Translations under genes and position numbers: made by a program
Notes under the pieces: model-generated
What the model was told of the DNA's origin: nothing
What the model saw: the letters and a program-made list of their open reading frames with translations, nothing else
Databases searched by the model: none
Shown here: piece by piece, positions 1 to 6,780 of the stretch
Position numbering within the stretch: the stretch's first letter is position 1
How the letters are laid out: every line of letters starts with the position of its first letter
From: Eubacterium sp. AM49-13BH
GTDB lineage: Bacteria > Bacillota > Clostridia > Lachnospirales > Lachnospiraceae
Assembly (NCBI RefSeq): GCF_003464165.1
Contig: NZ_QSEK01000051.1
Span: 1 to 8,115, forward strand
DNA: 8,115 bases
Direction of reading: 5' to 3'

Positions 1-58
1 CCCCTGTGATGCTTGGCAGTCTCAGAAGACACTATTAATGAAGAGATGGAGAAGGAAA

Positions 59-478
59 ATGTTTAATACTCCAACAGATTGTTACAATTATATAATTGAG
101 AATGACCTTGAAATGCCAGTGCTTGGAGCGATGATGAACCATGCGAAAGATTATTCCATTGCGGAGATTGCAGATGGAAGATTTCATAACAGAGACGGTG
201 TCGTTTCATTTTCATCACCGGGATATAAGGTCAATATAGCTGTGATGGATGATGAGATTGTCACTGCGGTTCTTAATGGATTGTATGTAAGTGCATTTAT
301 ATCAAGACATGCTGACAAATACCAGATACATTTTCTTGTATCGGGATATCCCATCGATATGAAGTGCCGTTATGAGGAAGAAATCGCTAAGGGTGTTGTG
401 CGTTACATGATTATGTCGACGATTGTTGCGTGCAGACTCGATAGTGAGAAGAAGGTCAGGGAATACATAGCTGAATAA
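59..478 (+). CDS. Small protein of unknown function
   Basis: I do not recognise this protein. From the ATG at 59 it is 139 residues, soluble in appearance, with no signal peptide or clear membrane segment. The N-terminal third (CYNYIIENDLEMPVLGAMMNHAKDYS) looks helical. The middle looks like alternating beta strands (GYKVNIAVMDDEIVTAVLNG, then YQIHFLVSGYPIDMKC), and the end is helical and charged. I chose 59 because GGAG at 48-51 sits 7 bases upstream. An in-frame ATG at 38 would add seven basic residues (MKRWRRK) but has only a weak ribosome site. That ATG overlaps a TAA in another frame (36-38), which could be the end of an upstream gene. The reading frame also stays open to the left edge, so a start outside the window cannot be excluded. 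A long hairpin directly follows the stop, which fits the last gene of a transcript. Confidence 0.7.
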   Translation: MFNTPTDCYNYIIENDLEMPVLGAMMNHAKDYSIAEIADGRFHNRDGVVSFSSPGYKVNIAVMDDEIVTAVLNGLYVSAFISRHADKYQIHFLVSGYPIDMKCRYEEEIAKGVVRYMIMSTIVACRLDSEKKVREYIAE

Positions 479-546
479 TATGAAGAGAGCCAGGATATAC
501 GGACTGACAATGGGGTTGAAGTTCGTATATCCCGGCTCTCTTTATG
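479..546 (+). terminator. Long hairpin, probable intrinsic terminator of the first gene
   Basis: The arms 485-504 and 521-540 pair over 20 bp with one A-C mismatch and one G-U pair, around a 16-base loop. Pairing continues outward through AT and GU pairs to about 479/546. The stem starts right after the stop codon at 476-478. Only a short T-rich stretch (TTTAT) follows, so the terminator is strong in stem and weak in T-tract. The near-symmetry means it could also act as an RNA 3' stabiliser. Confidence 0.65.
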
Positions 547-573
547 AGGGGGAAAAATGTTTTTCAAACATCC

Positions 574-613
574 GATGGCTGCTGTATTGGGAGATTATTC
601 AGCCATCTTTTTT
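574..613 (+). terminator. Second intrinsic terminator hairpin
   Basis: GATGGCTG (574-581) pairs perfectly with CAGCCATC (600-607) across an 18-base loop, followed at once by six T (608-613). This is the classic rho-independent form. It lies downstream of the first hairpin and upstream of the promoter at 686-715, so it most likely serves as a back-up stop for transcription coming from the left. A smaller hairpin, ATGTTT/AAACAT (557-562 with 566-571), precedes it. Confidence 0.6.
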
Positions 614-685
614 ATGAAAAAGTTTGTCTGTTGTCTTTCGACATTGTTAATATTAAATGGGAAATGTGAAAATGAGTTGGAAAGT

Positions 686-715
686 TTGTGAGAATTTTGT
701 GAACAGTGCTATAAT
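686..715 (+). promoter_or_regulatory. Promoter of the aminotransferase/VanZ-RDD operon
   Basis: TTGTGA (686-691) is separated by 18 bp from a perfect TATAAT (710-715). A TGC triplet immediately before it (707-709) makes an extended -10 element. Transcription would begin near 722, giving a leader of about 45 bases. The ribosome site TGGAGGA (GGAGG at 751-755) then lies 10 bases before the ATG at 766. This is the vegetative sigma-A pattern. Confidence 0.7.
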
Positions 716-765
716 AAATGGCATTGAAATTATGAAAATACTTAAATAATGGAGGACACATTTAC

Positions 766-1950
766 ATGAAAGAATTAAGTAACAGATCAGCAAATTTTAC
801 AGACTCTGTCATCAGAAGGATGACAAGAGTTGCTAATAAATATGGTGCGGTTAATTTATCACAGGGATTTCCTGATTTTGAGCCACCAAAGGCTATAACA
901 GACAGACTTGCAAGAGTGGCAGGCGAAGGCCCTCATCAGTATGCATTGACATGGGGAGCTAAGAATTTCAGAGATGCAGTTGCTAAGAAATATGAACATT
1001 TTTCTGGTGTTAAGATTGACCCTGAGACAGAGATTGTTGTCACATGCGGAAGTACAGAGGCAATGATGGCTACAATGCTCAGTATTACTAATCCGGGAGA
1101 GAAAGTCGTAATATTCTCGCCTTTCTATGAGAATTATGGCGCAGATACAATTCTTTCAGGTGCAGAGCCGATATATGTTCCATTAGTTCCACCAGAATTT
1201 CATTTTGATAAGGAAAAGTTAGAAGATGCATTTAAGCAGGGTGCTAAGGCATTAATTCTGTGCAATCCTTCCAACCCATGCGGTAAGGTGTTCACAATGG
1301 AGGAAATGCAGACAATTGCTGAACTTGCAAAGAAATATGACGCATATGTTGTTACAGATGAAGTGTATGAGCATATTGTATATGCACCTAATAAGCATAT
1401 TTATATGCAGGCGCTTGAGGGCATGAGAGAAAGAACAATTGTGTGCAATTCACTGTCTAAGACATACTCAATAACAGGATGGAGATTAGGTTATGTTATT
1501 GCTAACCCACAGATAATCGACAGAGTTAAAAAGGTACATGATTTCCTTACAGTTGGTGCAGCCGCACCATTGATGGAGGCAGCAGTTGTGGGATTAGAGT
1601 TTGGTGATGGATATTATGATGAACTTGCCGCACATTATGCACATATGAAAGAGGTATTTGTAGGCGGTCTTAAGAAGCTGGGATTAAAATACACAGACCC
1701 ACAGGGGGCATATTATGTGCTTGTTGATGTGAGTGAATTCGGAGTTAAAGATGATGTGAAATTTTGCGAATGGATGACACAGTTCGTTGGTGTGGCGGCA
1801 GTTCCGGGGTCAAGCTTTTTCAGGGAAGATGTGCATAATCTTGTGAGATTTCATTTCGCAAAGCAGGACGATACACTTAATGAAGCAATAAAGAGACTGG
1901 CAACACTTAAAGAAAAAGCGATGAATGCCAAGAATGTGGACTGGAGATAA
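766..1950 (+). CDS. PLP-dependent class I/II aminotransferase
   Basis: A 394-residue cytoplasmic fold-type I aminotransferase of normal family length, which would move an amino group between an amino acid and a 2-oxo acid using pyridoxal phosphate. The N-terminus carries the substrate-lid motif NLSQGFPDFEPP (30-41). NPSNPCGK (167-174) supplies the conserved Asn170. TDEVYEH (197-203) supplies Asp198, which contacts the pyridine nitrogen, and Tyr201. SLSKTYSITGWR (229-240) contains the Schiff-base Lys232 and phosphate-binding Arg240. VRFHFA (360-365) contains Arg361, expected to bind the substrate carboxylate. All key residues are present, so the enzyme should be active. The N-terminal motif and PQGAYYVL near 312 resemble the aspartate/kynurenine/methionine aminotransferase group, but substrate choice cannot be read from sequence. 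The gene is first in an operon, with its own extended -10 promoter, and its 3' end holds the ribosome site of the next gene. Confidence 0.93.
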   Translation: MKELSNRSANFTDSVIRRMTRVANKYGAVNLSQGFPDFEPPKAITDRLARVAGEGPHQYALTWGAKNFRDAVAKKYEHFSGVKIDPETEIVVTCGSTEAMMATMLSITNPGEKVVIFSPFYENYGADTILSGAEPIYVPLVPPEFHFDKEKLEDAFKQGAKALILCNPSNPCGKVFTMEEMQTIAELAKKYDAYVVTDEVYEHIVYAPNKHIYMQALEGMRERTIVCNSLSKTYSITGWRLGYVIANPQIIDRVKKVHDFLTVGAAAPLMEAAVVGLEFGDGYYDELAAHYAHMKEVFVGGLKKLGLKYTDPQGAYYVLVDVSEFGVKDDVKFCEWMTQFVGVAAVPGSSFFREDVHNLVRFHFAKQDDTLNEAIKRLATLKEKAMNAKNVDWR

Positions 1951-1953
1951 TTC

Positions 1954-3168
1954 ATGGAAATATATTTAAAACCGATAATTTCGGCATGTTATGTGTTCCC
2001 GGTTCTTGCCGTGCTTTTCACACTGCCGTACATAATATACGAATATCATAAATATGGCTCGATACTTGTAATAAGAACAGGGGTTGTGTACACATTTATA
2101 TTCTACATGATTACCTCATATTTTATGACAGTGCTTCCGCTGCCTCCGATTGATTCAGTGACACCGGATTCGGCATGTATGCTGTTGGTGCCATTTGACG
2201 CAGTAAGAAGAGTTGTTGCTACTGTGAATATTACTTTATCGAATCCGGCAACATATATTAATCTGTTCAAATGTGGTGACTTCTGGCAGATTGCTTTCAA
2301 TATTCTGCTGTTAGTGCCATTTGGTGTGTATCTGAGATACTATTTTAAGAGAAAATGGTGGCAGGTGCTTATAATGTCATTCTGCTACAGCCTGTTTTTT
2401 GAGCTTACGCAGTTGTCAGGTTTGTATGGAATATATCCTTATCCATACAGATTCTTTGAAGTGGACGACCTGATATGTAACACACTTGGAGGAATGGTGG
2501 GCTTCTGGGTTACTCCAGCGGTTGTTTTCATGCTTCCAAAACGTGACAGAATGGATGAAGTTGCTTACAACAGAGGACAGATTGTGTCGGAATTCAGAAG
2601 AATAATAGCATGGGCGTTGGATATGCTTGTAATAATGGCACCAGTTGCCGTATTTTTTGCAATAGACAAAGAAAAGTTTATGACTGCTGTGTACGATGTG
2701 AGATATATGGTTGTCATAGCGGTATATATAACTATTGCATTTGCAATAGTAACAAGGCTTACTAAAGGAAGGACGATTGGTAAGGCACTGGTTAATATAA
2801 GATTGGTGAGGGCAGAGAGTAAGAAAGCTGATAATAAGGCAGCAGATTACGAAGCTGAGATTATTGAAGCTGATACTCACAGAATAGTGAATGTTTTCAG
2901 GCTTATGGGAAGATATTTTATTCTGTATGTTATAAGCCTGCCTTCTCCTGTATATGCATATAATCTTTATCATGCAGCACTTATGGCTGATGGGTGGAGA
3001 TTCTCTGTCAGTATAGCAGTATGTGTATTGTGCCTTATGGTTACGGCATATTTTGCAATAGATTTCATATTATGTCTGTTCAGCAGTACACGGCAGATGT
3101 TTTATGACAGGGTGATGGGAATTACGCATGTCAATATGGTGAAGCAGAAGGAAAAGATATCAAAATAA
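1954..3168 (+). CDS. VanZ-like and RDD domain fusion membrane protein
   Basis: A 404-residue multi-pass membrane protein with two recognisable parts. Residues 1 to about 195 form a VanZ-like domain. Hydrophobic segments lie near 9-29, 40-61, 111-127, 135-153 and 172-194. The family signatures are FNILLLVPFGVYLR (115-128), ELTQL (150-154) and RFFEVDDLICNTLGG (166-180). Residues about 212-395 form an RDD domain: FRRIIAWALDML (214-225), GRTIGKALVNIRLV (272-285) and the closing YDRVMGITHVN (384-394), with hydrophobic segments near 216-236, 251-267, 318-335 and 350-376. A charged, Ala/Lys/Glu-rich insert lies at about 286-310. VanZ itself gives low-level teicoplanin resistance, but most VanZ-like proteins have no proven role, so resistance should not be assumed. 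GGAG at 1943-1946, inside the end of the aminotransferase gene, gives a 7-base spacing to the ATG. The two genes are probably translationally coupled. No terminator is visible after the stop. Confidence 0.88.
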   Translation: MEIYLKPIISACYVFPVLAVLFTLPYIIYEYHKYGSILVIRTGVVYTFIFYMITSYFMTVLPLPPIDSVTPDSACMLLVPFDAVRRVVATVNITLSNPATYINLFKCGDFWQIAFNILLLVPFGVYLRYYFKRKWWQVLIMSFCYSLFFELTQLSGLYGIYPYPYRFFEVDDLICNTLGGMVGFWVTPAVVFMLPKRDRMDEVAYNRGQIVSEFRRIIAWALDMLVIMAPVAVFFAIDKEKFMTAVYDVRYMVVIAVYITIAFAIVTRLTKGRTIGKALVNIRLVRAESKKADNKAADYEAEIIEADTHRIVNVFRLMGRYFILYVISLPSPVYAYNLYHAALMADGWRFSVSIAVCVLCLMVTAYFAIDFILCLFSSTRQMFYDRVMGITHVNMVKQKEKISK

Positions 3169-3204
3169 ATTGAAAAACATAACAAAATAAACTCAAAAAA
3201 TACA

Positions 3205-3233
3205 TTGACATGTTAGAACTGACATGTTAGTAT
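3205..3233 (+). promoter_or_regulatory. Promoter of the uxuA-uxuB-gntR operon
   Basis: A consensus -35 TTGACA (3205-3210) is followed after 17 bp by TAGTAT (3228-3233). TGT (3225-3227) directly before it makes an extended -10. Transcription would start near 3240, leaving a leader of about 65 bases that ends in AAGGAGG before the uxuA ATG. Both promoter elements are overlapped by the repeated operator-like sequence, which suits control by a repressor. Confidence 0.65.
3206..3230. promoter_or_regulatory. Paired operator-like direct repeats TGACATGTTAG
   Basis: Two identical 11-base copies of TGACATGTTAG lie at 3206-3216 and 3220-3230, a period of 14 bases. Each contains TGACATGTTA, which is one base pair short of the perfect palindrome TGACATGTCA seen twice at the right edge of the window. 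The copies cover the -35 element and reach the -10 element, so a bound protein should block RNA polymerase. The GntR-family protein encoded at the end of this operon is the likeliest binder. The AraC-family protein is the alternative. Function is inferred from position and recurrence. Confidence 0.6.
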
Positions 3234-3304
3234 ACACATAGCAAATAATTATGCAAATATGGTACAGAATAATAATGTTGTTATGTAAAAGGAGGATTTT
3301 TGTT

Positions 3305-4372
3305 ATGGATATGACATTGAGATGGTATGGACCAGGATACGACAGCGTAACACTTAAGCAGATCAGACAGATTCCAGGCGTAAAGAATGTTATTACAACG
3401 CTTTTTGGTAAGCAGGCTGGGGAGCGGTGGCTTCCAGAGGAAATAGCGGAGCTTAAAAGGATTGTTGAAGATGCCGGATTGGGAATCGCTGGTATTGAAT
3501 CTGTTAATGTGTCAGATGATATTAAGATTGGCACAGCTAAGGCAGATGAGCACATTGACAATTATATAAAGACTCTGCAGGCTCTTGGAGAAGCGGATAT
3601 TCATGTGGTATGTTACAATTTTATGCCTGTATTTGACTGGACACGATCAGAACTTGCAAGAGAAAGAGCTGATGGTTCAACGGTGCTTGCATATAATCAG
3701 GATACAGTTGATATGATTGATCCGGAGCATATGAAGGAATCAGTTGCAAAGATGTCTAATGGATTCGTAATGCCAGGATGGGAACCAGAGCGTCTTGACA
3801 GATTAAAAGAACTTTTTGAAATGTATAAAGATGTTGACGCAGAAAAGCTGTTTAATAATCTGGTATATTTTCTGGAAGCAATTGGTCCAGTATGTGAGAA
3901 GTATGATATAAAGATGGGTATTCATCCGGATGATCCTGCGTGGCCTATATTTGGACTTCCAAGAATTATGACAGGTAAGGATTCTGTTACAAAACTTCTT
4001 GATGCTGTAAATAAACCATATAACGGAATAACGCTTTGTACGGGTTCATTTGGCTCTAACCAGAATAATGATATTTGTGAGATTATCAAGGCATGCAGAG
4101 GAAGAATACCATTTGCACATGTGAGAAACCTTAAATATAATTCACCTAGGGATTTTGAAGAAGCAGCACATTTATCATCTGATGGTTCTATGGATATGTA
4201 TAAGATTATGAAAACATTATATGATACAGGTTTTGACGGCATTATAAGACCAGACCACGGAAGAATGATATGGGATGAGGTGGCTATGCCAGGTTATGGT
4301 TTATATGACAGGGCTTTAGGTGCAACATACCTTAATGGCTTATGGGAAGCTATTGATAAATCATCAAAGTAA
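3305..4372 (+). CDS. uxuA: Mannonate dehydratase
   Basis: UxuA (EC 4.2.1.8) dehydrates D-mannonate to 2-keto-3-deoxy-D-gluconate in the cytoplasm, a step in breakdown of glucuronate via fructuronate. The protein is 355 residues, the normal Firmicute length, with a metal-dependent TIM-barrel family pattern. It opens with MDMTLRWYGPGYDSVTL and has CYNFMPVFDWTRS (103-115). The conserved metal-site motifs are GIHPDDP (205-211, His207), LCTGSFGSNQNND (244-256, Cys245), FAHVRN (270-275, His272) and RPDHGRMIWDE (315-325, Asp317, His318). The start at 3305 is set by GGAGG at 3291-3295, nine bases upstream. An in-frame ATG at 3251 lacks such a site and would add an unrelated hydrophobic leader. The gene is first in its operon and lies 39 bases before uxuB. 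Confidence 0.95.
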   Translation: MDMTLRWYGPGYDSVTLKQIRQIPGVKNVITTLFGKQAGERWLPEEIAELKRIVEDAGLGIAGIESVNVSDDIKIGTAKADEHIDNYIKTLQALGEADIHVVCYNFMPVFDWTRSELARERADGSTVLAYNQDTVDMIDPEHMKESVAKMSNGFVMPGWEPERLDRLKELFEMYKDVDAEKLFNNLVYFLEAIGPVCEKYDIKMGIHPDDPAWPIFGLPRIMTGKDSVTKLLDAVNKPYNGITLCTGSFGSNQNNDICEIIKACRGRIPFAHVRNLKYNSPRDFEEAAHLSSDGSMDMYKIMKTLYDTGFDGIIRPDHGRMIWDEVAMPGYGLYDRALGATYLNGLWEAIDKSSK

Positions 4373-4411
4373 TTATTAACATTGGGTTTTTATGACATAA
4401 TGGAGGATATT

Positions 4412-6019
4412 ATGAAACTTTCAATAAATGGTATTAAGAATACGACAGATTGGGAAAAGGCTGGCATAAAGCTGCCTTCATATGATGTTGAAAAGGTTGC
4501 AGAGGATACAAAAAAGTCACCTGTATGGGTACATTTTGGTATTGGCAATATTTTCAGGATATTCATTGGTGGAATTGCAGATTCATTATTAGAACAAGGA
4601 GTTTCAGATAAAGGCATTACATGTGTTGAAACATTTGACTTCGATGTAGTAGATAAAATATATAAGCCATTTGATAATCTTGTTATGGCTGTTACATTGA
4701 AGGAGGATGGAAATACAGAAAAAAAGGTACTTGGTTCACTTACAGAAGCTATTAAGGCACAATCATATTCGCAGAAGGAATGGGAAAGATTAAAGGAGAT
4801 ATTTGCTGACCCTGGGCTTCAGATGGTGTCATTTACTATTACAGAAAAAGGTTATGCGTTGAAGGATTCTAAAGGAGAGTTTTTCTCTTTTATCAGGGAA
4901 GACATTGATAATGGACCAGAAAAAGCAACATCAGCAATGGCAGTAACAGCAGCACTTTTGTATGAACGTTTTAAAGCCTGTAAGGCACCGATTGCAGTTG
5001 TATCAATGGATAACTGCTCACATAACGGAGAGAAACTTAGAAATTCGATAACCGAGATGGTAACTGAGTGGAATAAAAATGGATTTGTTGGTAATGATTT
5101 TGTTGATTATGTGAATAATGAAGAGCTTGTATCATTTCCATGGTCTATGATTGATAAAATTACACCAAGACCAGCAGATAGTGTTGCTAAAGCATTAGAG
5201 GAAGCAGGTGTTGAGGATATGAGTCCGGTGATAACATCTAAGAAGACATATATTGCTCCATTTGTAAATGCTGAAGGACCACAGTATCTTGTAATAGAAG
5301 ACAGGTTTCCTAATGGCAGACCTCAGCTTGAAAAAGCAGGTGTGTATATGACTGACAGACAGACAGTTAATAAGGTTGAGCGTATGAAAGTAACAACCTG
5401 CCTTAATCCGTTACACACAGCCTTAGCAGTATATGGCTGCTTATTAGGATATAATCTGATTGCTGATGAAATGAAAGACAAGGAACTTTCAGAGCTTGTG
5501 AGACGAATTGGGTTATCTGAGGGAATGCCTGTGGTAATTAATCCGGAGATAATTTCACCACAGAAGTTTGTGGATGAAGTTCTTAATGTAAGAATACCTA
5601 ATCCTTTTATGCCTGATACACCGCAAAGAATAGCGACAGATACTTCACAGAAGGTAGGAATACGGTATGGTGAAACAATTAAGTCATATGTTGCAAAGGA
5701 CGGAAGTGCCAAAGAATTAATAGCGATTCCATTGGCAATTGCAGGATGGTGCAGATATCTTCTTGGAATTGATGATAATGGCGAAAGCTTCGAATTGTCT
5801 CCAGATCCGATGGCAGATGAATTAAAGAAGCATTTATCAGGTATAAAAATAGGTGACATATCATCTTATACAGGACAGCTTAAGAATTTATTGTCAAATG
5901 CTAATATATTTGGTATAAATTTATATGAAGCAGGAATTGGCGATAAAATAGAAGAGATGTTTGTTGAAGAGATAGCAGGAAAGGGTGCTGTAAGAAATAC
6001 ACTTAAAAAATACCTTTAA
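4412..6019 (+). CDS. uxuB: Fructuronate reductase (D-mannonate oxidoreductase), mannitol dehydrogenase family
   Basis: UxuB (EC 1.1.1.57) reduces D-fructuronate to D-mannonate with NADH, supplying the substrate of UxuA, the gene just upstream. The 535-residue protein belongs to the polyol-specific long-chain dehydrogenase (mannitol dehydrogenase) family. The N-terminal dinucleotide-binding part begins with VHFGIGNIFR (40-49). DNCSHNGEKL (200-209) and SFPWSMIDKITPRPAD (241-256) are family blocks. The C-terminal catalytic domain contains MKVTTCLNPLHTALA (325-339), with Lys326, Asn332 and His335 as the expected catalytic group. I chose the ATG at 4412 because GGAGG at 4402-4406 lies five bases upstream; the ATG at 4382 has no ribosome site. 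Pairing with uxuA makes fructuronate the likely substrate. The related tagaturonate reductase UxaB is the main alternative, but it would be expected beside altronate dehydratase instead. Confidence 0.9.
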   Translation: MKLSINGIKNTTDWEKAGIKLPSYDVEKVAEDTKKSPVWVHFGIGNIFRIFIGGIADSLLEQGVSDKGITCVETFDFDVVDKIYKPFDNLVMAVTLKEDGNTEKKVLGSLTEAIKAQSYSQKEWERLKEIFADPGLQMVSFTITEKGYALKDSKGEFFSFIREDIDNGPEKATSAMAVTAALLYERFKACKAPIAVVSMDNCSHNGEKLRNSITEMVTEWNKNGFVGNDFVDYVNNEELVSFPWSMIDKITPRPADSVAKALEEAGVEDMSPVITSKKTYIAPFVNAEGPQYLVIEDRFPNGRPQLEKAGVYMTDRQTVNKVERMKVTTCLNPLHTALAVYGCLLGYNLIADEMKDKELSELVRRIGLSEGMPVVINPEIISPQKFVDEVLNVRIPNPFMPDTPQRIATDTSQKVGIRYGETIKSYVAKDGSAKELIAIPLAIAGWCRYLLGIDDNGESFELSPDPMADELKKHLSGIKIGDISSYTGQLKNLLSNANIFGINLYEAGIGDKIEEMFVEEIAGKGAVRNTLKKYL

Positions 6020-6064
6020 TATATATAACAAGCAGGCTCATAGTATAAGAAAGGCCGCAGGGTT

Positions 6065-6727
6065 ATGGAAAAATCATTAAACGAAGACACATACGAAAAA
6101 TTAAAATACGATATCATGAATTTCAAGCTTGTACCGGGAGATTCAATAAGTGCACAGAAGATAGCTGTAAGGTACAATGTTTCGAGAACACCGGCAAGAG
6201 AGGCAATTGTTAATCTTGAAAAGGAGGGACTTCTCAAAATAATACCTCAGTCAGGCACATATGTTGCAAGTATTAATTGCAGACGTTTTGAACAGGAATG
6301 GTTTGTCAGAAAAAGTCTTGAAGTGGGTATGGTAGACCCGGTTTTTGAGCATGTCAGCAATGAGATGCTTGATAAGATGGAAGAATTAAACAGCCGTCTC
6401 ATTAATTATGATAAATGTAATGAAAAAGTTCCAAGGATTGAAATCGATAATGCTTTTCATGAACTTATATATGAAAGCTCTGGAGAACAGCTTGCTGCTA
6501 ATATAATTAAAATGCAGATGAGTCATTATAACAGAATACGTTTCTTAGCAGAACTTAATAGTTCTATTAGTGTTAAAACTAATGAGGAACATGAGATGCT
6601 TATAGACGCAATAAGGAAAAAAGATAAAAGAATGTATCTTCGTGTTATTAAAGGACATATTAACAGAATTTTTAATGAGATTGATAAGTTAAGAATAATT
6701 TATCCTGATTATTTTGAAAACAATTAA
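6065..6727 (+). CDS. GntR-family regulator with FCD domain, probable uronate repressor
   Basis: A 220-residue DNA-binding regulator of the FadR subfamily. Residues about 5-70 form the winged helix, with SAQKIAVRYNVSRTPAREAIVNLEKEGLL (29-57) as its core and PQSGTYVA (61-68) as the wing. Residues about 75-210 form the helical FCD ligand domain. Asp128 and His132 (DNAFH), His176 (EEHEMLIDAI) and His198 (KGHINR) match the usual FCD metal-ligand pattern, so a carboxylate sugar acid is a reasonable effector. The gene follows uxuB by 45 bases with no terminator or promoter evident between them. It is therefore probably co-transcribed and self-limiting. The ribosome site is weak (AAGG at 6051-6054, ten bases from ATG), which suits low regulator levels. 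It is the best candidate to bind TGACATGTYA sites before uxuA and at the right edge. It plays the role of UxuR/ExuR, but I cannot assign a symbol. Confidence 0.88.
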   Translation: MEKSLNEDTYEKLKYDIMNFKLVPGDSISAQKIAVRYNVSRTPAREAIVNLEKEGLLKIIPQSGTYVASINCRRFEQEWFVRKSLEVGMVDPVFEHVSNEMLDKMEELNSRLINYDKCNEKVPRIEIDNAFHELIYESSGEQLAANIIKMQMSHYNRIRFLAELNSSISVKTNEEHEMLIDAIRKKDKRMYLRVIKGHINRIFNEIDKLRIIYPDYFENN

Positions 6728-6778
6728 AAACAACCATCTGGATACCGGAAATCGACAGGTATCCAGATGGTTGTTTTT
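6726..6778. terminator. Bidirectional terminator between gntR and araC
   Basis: Arms 6726-6746 and 6758-6778 pair perfectly over 21 bp around an 11-base loop. The stem begins in an A5 run and ends in a T5 run, so either strand yields a hairpin followed by U residues. It starts inside the gntR stop codon (6725-6727) and finishes two bases before the araC stop codon (6781-6783 on the minus strand). It serves both convergent genes. Confidence 0.92.
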
Positions 6779-6780
6779 AT

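Noticed and set aside
3..38. Eleven codons open from the left edge ending at TAA 36-38, possible tail of an upstream gene
   Set aside because: Too short to identify; another frame is equally open to the edge.
557..691. A 44-codon reading frame starting ATG at 557 behind a G-rich stretch, with a hydrophobic middle
   Set aside because: It runs through the terminator hairpin at 574-613 and lacks a promoter of its own; the purine stretch sits close to the start and is probably chance. Conservation of the peptide would be needed to revive it.
2416..2973. A 185-codon minus-strand frame inside the VanZ-RDD gene
   Set aside because: The composition is Cys/His/Ser/Tyr-rich and unlike a real protein; it is a shadow of a well-supported gene on the other strand.
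3193..3561. A 122-codon minus-strand frame across the uxuA promoter
   Set aside because: It overlaps the promoter, operators and start of uxuA and has no plausible protein motif.
5323..5859. A 178-codon minus-strand frame inside uxuB
   Set aside because: It lies wholly within the conserved catalytic part of UxuB, and I see no family motif in it.
6345..6360. CATGTCA half-matches to the operator inside gntR and near 3127
   Set aside because: Only half of the palindrome is present and both lie within coding sequence; they are expected by chance.
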